The notes beneath the pieces were generated by a model. It saw nothing but the letters and a program-made list of their open reading frames with translations, was not told the DNA's origin and searched no databases. A stretch of 64,000 nt of DNA from the NCBI RefSeq assembly GCF_046097065.1, contig NZ_CP175563.1, positions 2,418,001 through 2,482,000 of the forward strand. The letters run 5' to 3'. Origin of the DNA: Syntrophus buswellii (GTDB taxonomy: Bacteria; Desulfobacterota; Syntrophia; Syntrophales; Syntrophaceae). Position numbers and translations under genes: made by a program. Numbering within the stretch: position 1 is the first letter of the stretch; each line of letters begins with the position of its first letter. Below are positions 63,390 through 64,000 of the stretch, in pieces.

Positions 63390-64000
63390 ATGTTCGGAAG
63401 TCTGAAAGTTCGAAGTATTTTTGCCCTTGTCGTCATCCTGGTTGCGGTCTTCTATCTGGTTCCCACCATGACGTCGGAGCTCCCGGAATTCTGGGAAAAG
63501 AAGCTCCCCAAGGACAAGATTCACCTGGGGCTCGACCTGCAGGGCGGGATGCATCTTGTCCTCGAGGTGGAGGCAGACAAGGCCATTGAAGCAACCCTGG
63601 AACGAACGTCCGTCGATCTCAAGGAGGCGCTGATGGACAAACGAATCCGCTTCCGCCGTCTGGAGCGGACCGCCAATCAGACCCTCTCGGTTGAACTGCC
63701 GGACAGCGCCTCGCGGATGGCCTTTGAAAAAAGTCTCCGGGAATCCTATCCGGATCTGGAAATCCTATCTGCGGAAACCGTGGAGGGAGTCGAACGGGTG
63801 TCCCTGGGCATGAATGAGAAGCGGAAGGAAGAAATCCGCAAACTGGCGATCGAGCAGAGCCTGGAAACCATCCGAAACAGGGTCGACCAGTTCGGCATTA
63901 CGGAGCCGGAAATCGTCCCCCAGGGAAAGGACCGCATCCTCATCCAGCTCCCGGGGATCAAAGATCCCGCCCGGGCCAAGAGCCTGATCGGCAAAACGGC
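63390..64000 (+). CDS. secD: Protein translocase subunit SecD (partial)
   Basis: The first 203 codons of SecD, running off the window edge. N-terminal membrane helix (SIFALVVILVAVFYLVPTM), then the hallmark LGLDLQGGMHLVLEV and the periplasmic P1 domain (TIRNRVDQFGITEPEIV, IQLPGIKDPARA). SecD uses the proton gradient to aid late translocation. It follows yajC by 17 bases with GGGGAA upstream. Confidence 0.96.
   Translation, partial: MFGSLKVRSIFALVVILVAVFYLVPTMTSELPEFWEKKLPKDKIHLGLDLQGGMHLVLEVEADKAIEATLERTSVDLKEALMDKRIRFRRLERTANQTLSVELPDSASRMAFEKSLRESYPDLEILSAETVEGVERVSLGMNEKRKEEIRKLAIEQSLETIRNRVDQFGITEPEIVPQGKDRILIQLPGIKDPARAKSLIGKT

Overview
The window looks like chromosomal DNA of a Gram-negative anaerobe of the deltaproteobacterial (Desulfobacterota) type, perhaps near Syntrophus/Smithella. 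This is inferred from lpxC and bamD (outer membrane), a yqeY-dnaG-rpoD block, a fused ADP-forming acyl-CoA synthetase, a small siroheme sulfite-reductase-like protein and a queA-tgt-yajC-secD block. No rRNA or single decisive marker is present, so the assignment is tentative.

Region 1 (1-17.1 kb) is a defence island next to a tRNA-Leu(UAA) gene. On the minus strand, in transcription order, it holds a SNF2-family helicase (DrmD-like), a 1789-aa Eco57I/PglX-type adenine methyltransferase, a truncated AAA ATPase, an AbiEi/AbiEii toxin-antitoxin pair, and a 1975-aa SF2 helicase. The core genes resemble DISARM/Druantia parts. The large helicase is unusual: after the DUF1998 region it carries a Vsr/MTES_1575-like nuclease domain and then a complete LexA/lambda-CI-type self-cleavage module (Ala1838-Gly1839 site, Ser1878/Lys1923 dyad). 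This is the best candidate for an undescribed system: a helicase-nuclease effector with a built-in damage-responsive cleavage switch.

Region 2 (17.1-22.0 kb) is a mobile-element graveyard. A fic gene is broken by an intact IS21-family element, by a frameshift in a T7 run, and by the remnant of a second IS21-like element. An operator-like hairpin with direct repeats lies just downstream of it.

Region 3 (22.0-32.4 kb) holds an RTX repeat protein with a recent 123-bp internal duplication, an AddAB-type helicase-nuclease pair, a C25 (gingipain-like) cysteine peptidase and a small unknown gene.

Region 4 (32.5-64 kb) is mostly housekeeping. It holds pcnB, a histone-deacetylase-like hydrolase, several small unknown proteins, a small sulfite-reductase-like protein, lpxC, and rpoD-dnaG-yqeY. 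The RpoD lacks a recognisable region 4.2 helix-turn-helix. Then come a hinT/his cluster (hisI-hisG-hisB-lipoprotein-hisA-hinT), an acyl-CoA synthetase, an MTAP-family phosphorylase, trxA-bamD, a kinase fusion, a sirtuin, a hybrid histidine kinase, a GNAT-mazG-DUF2065 set, and queA-tgt-yajC-secD, the last cut by the window edge.
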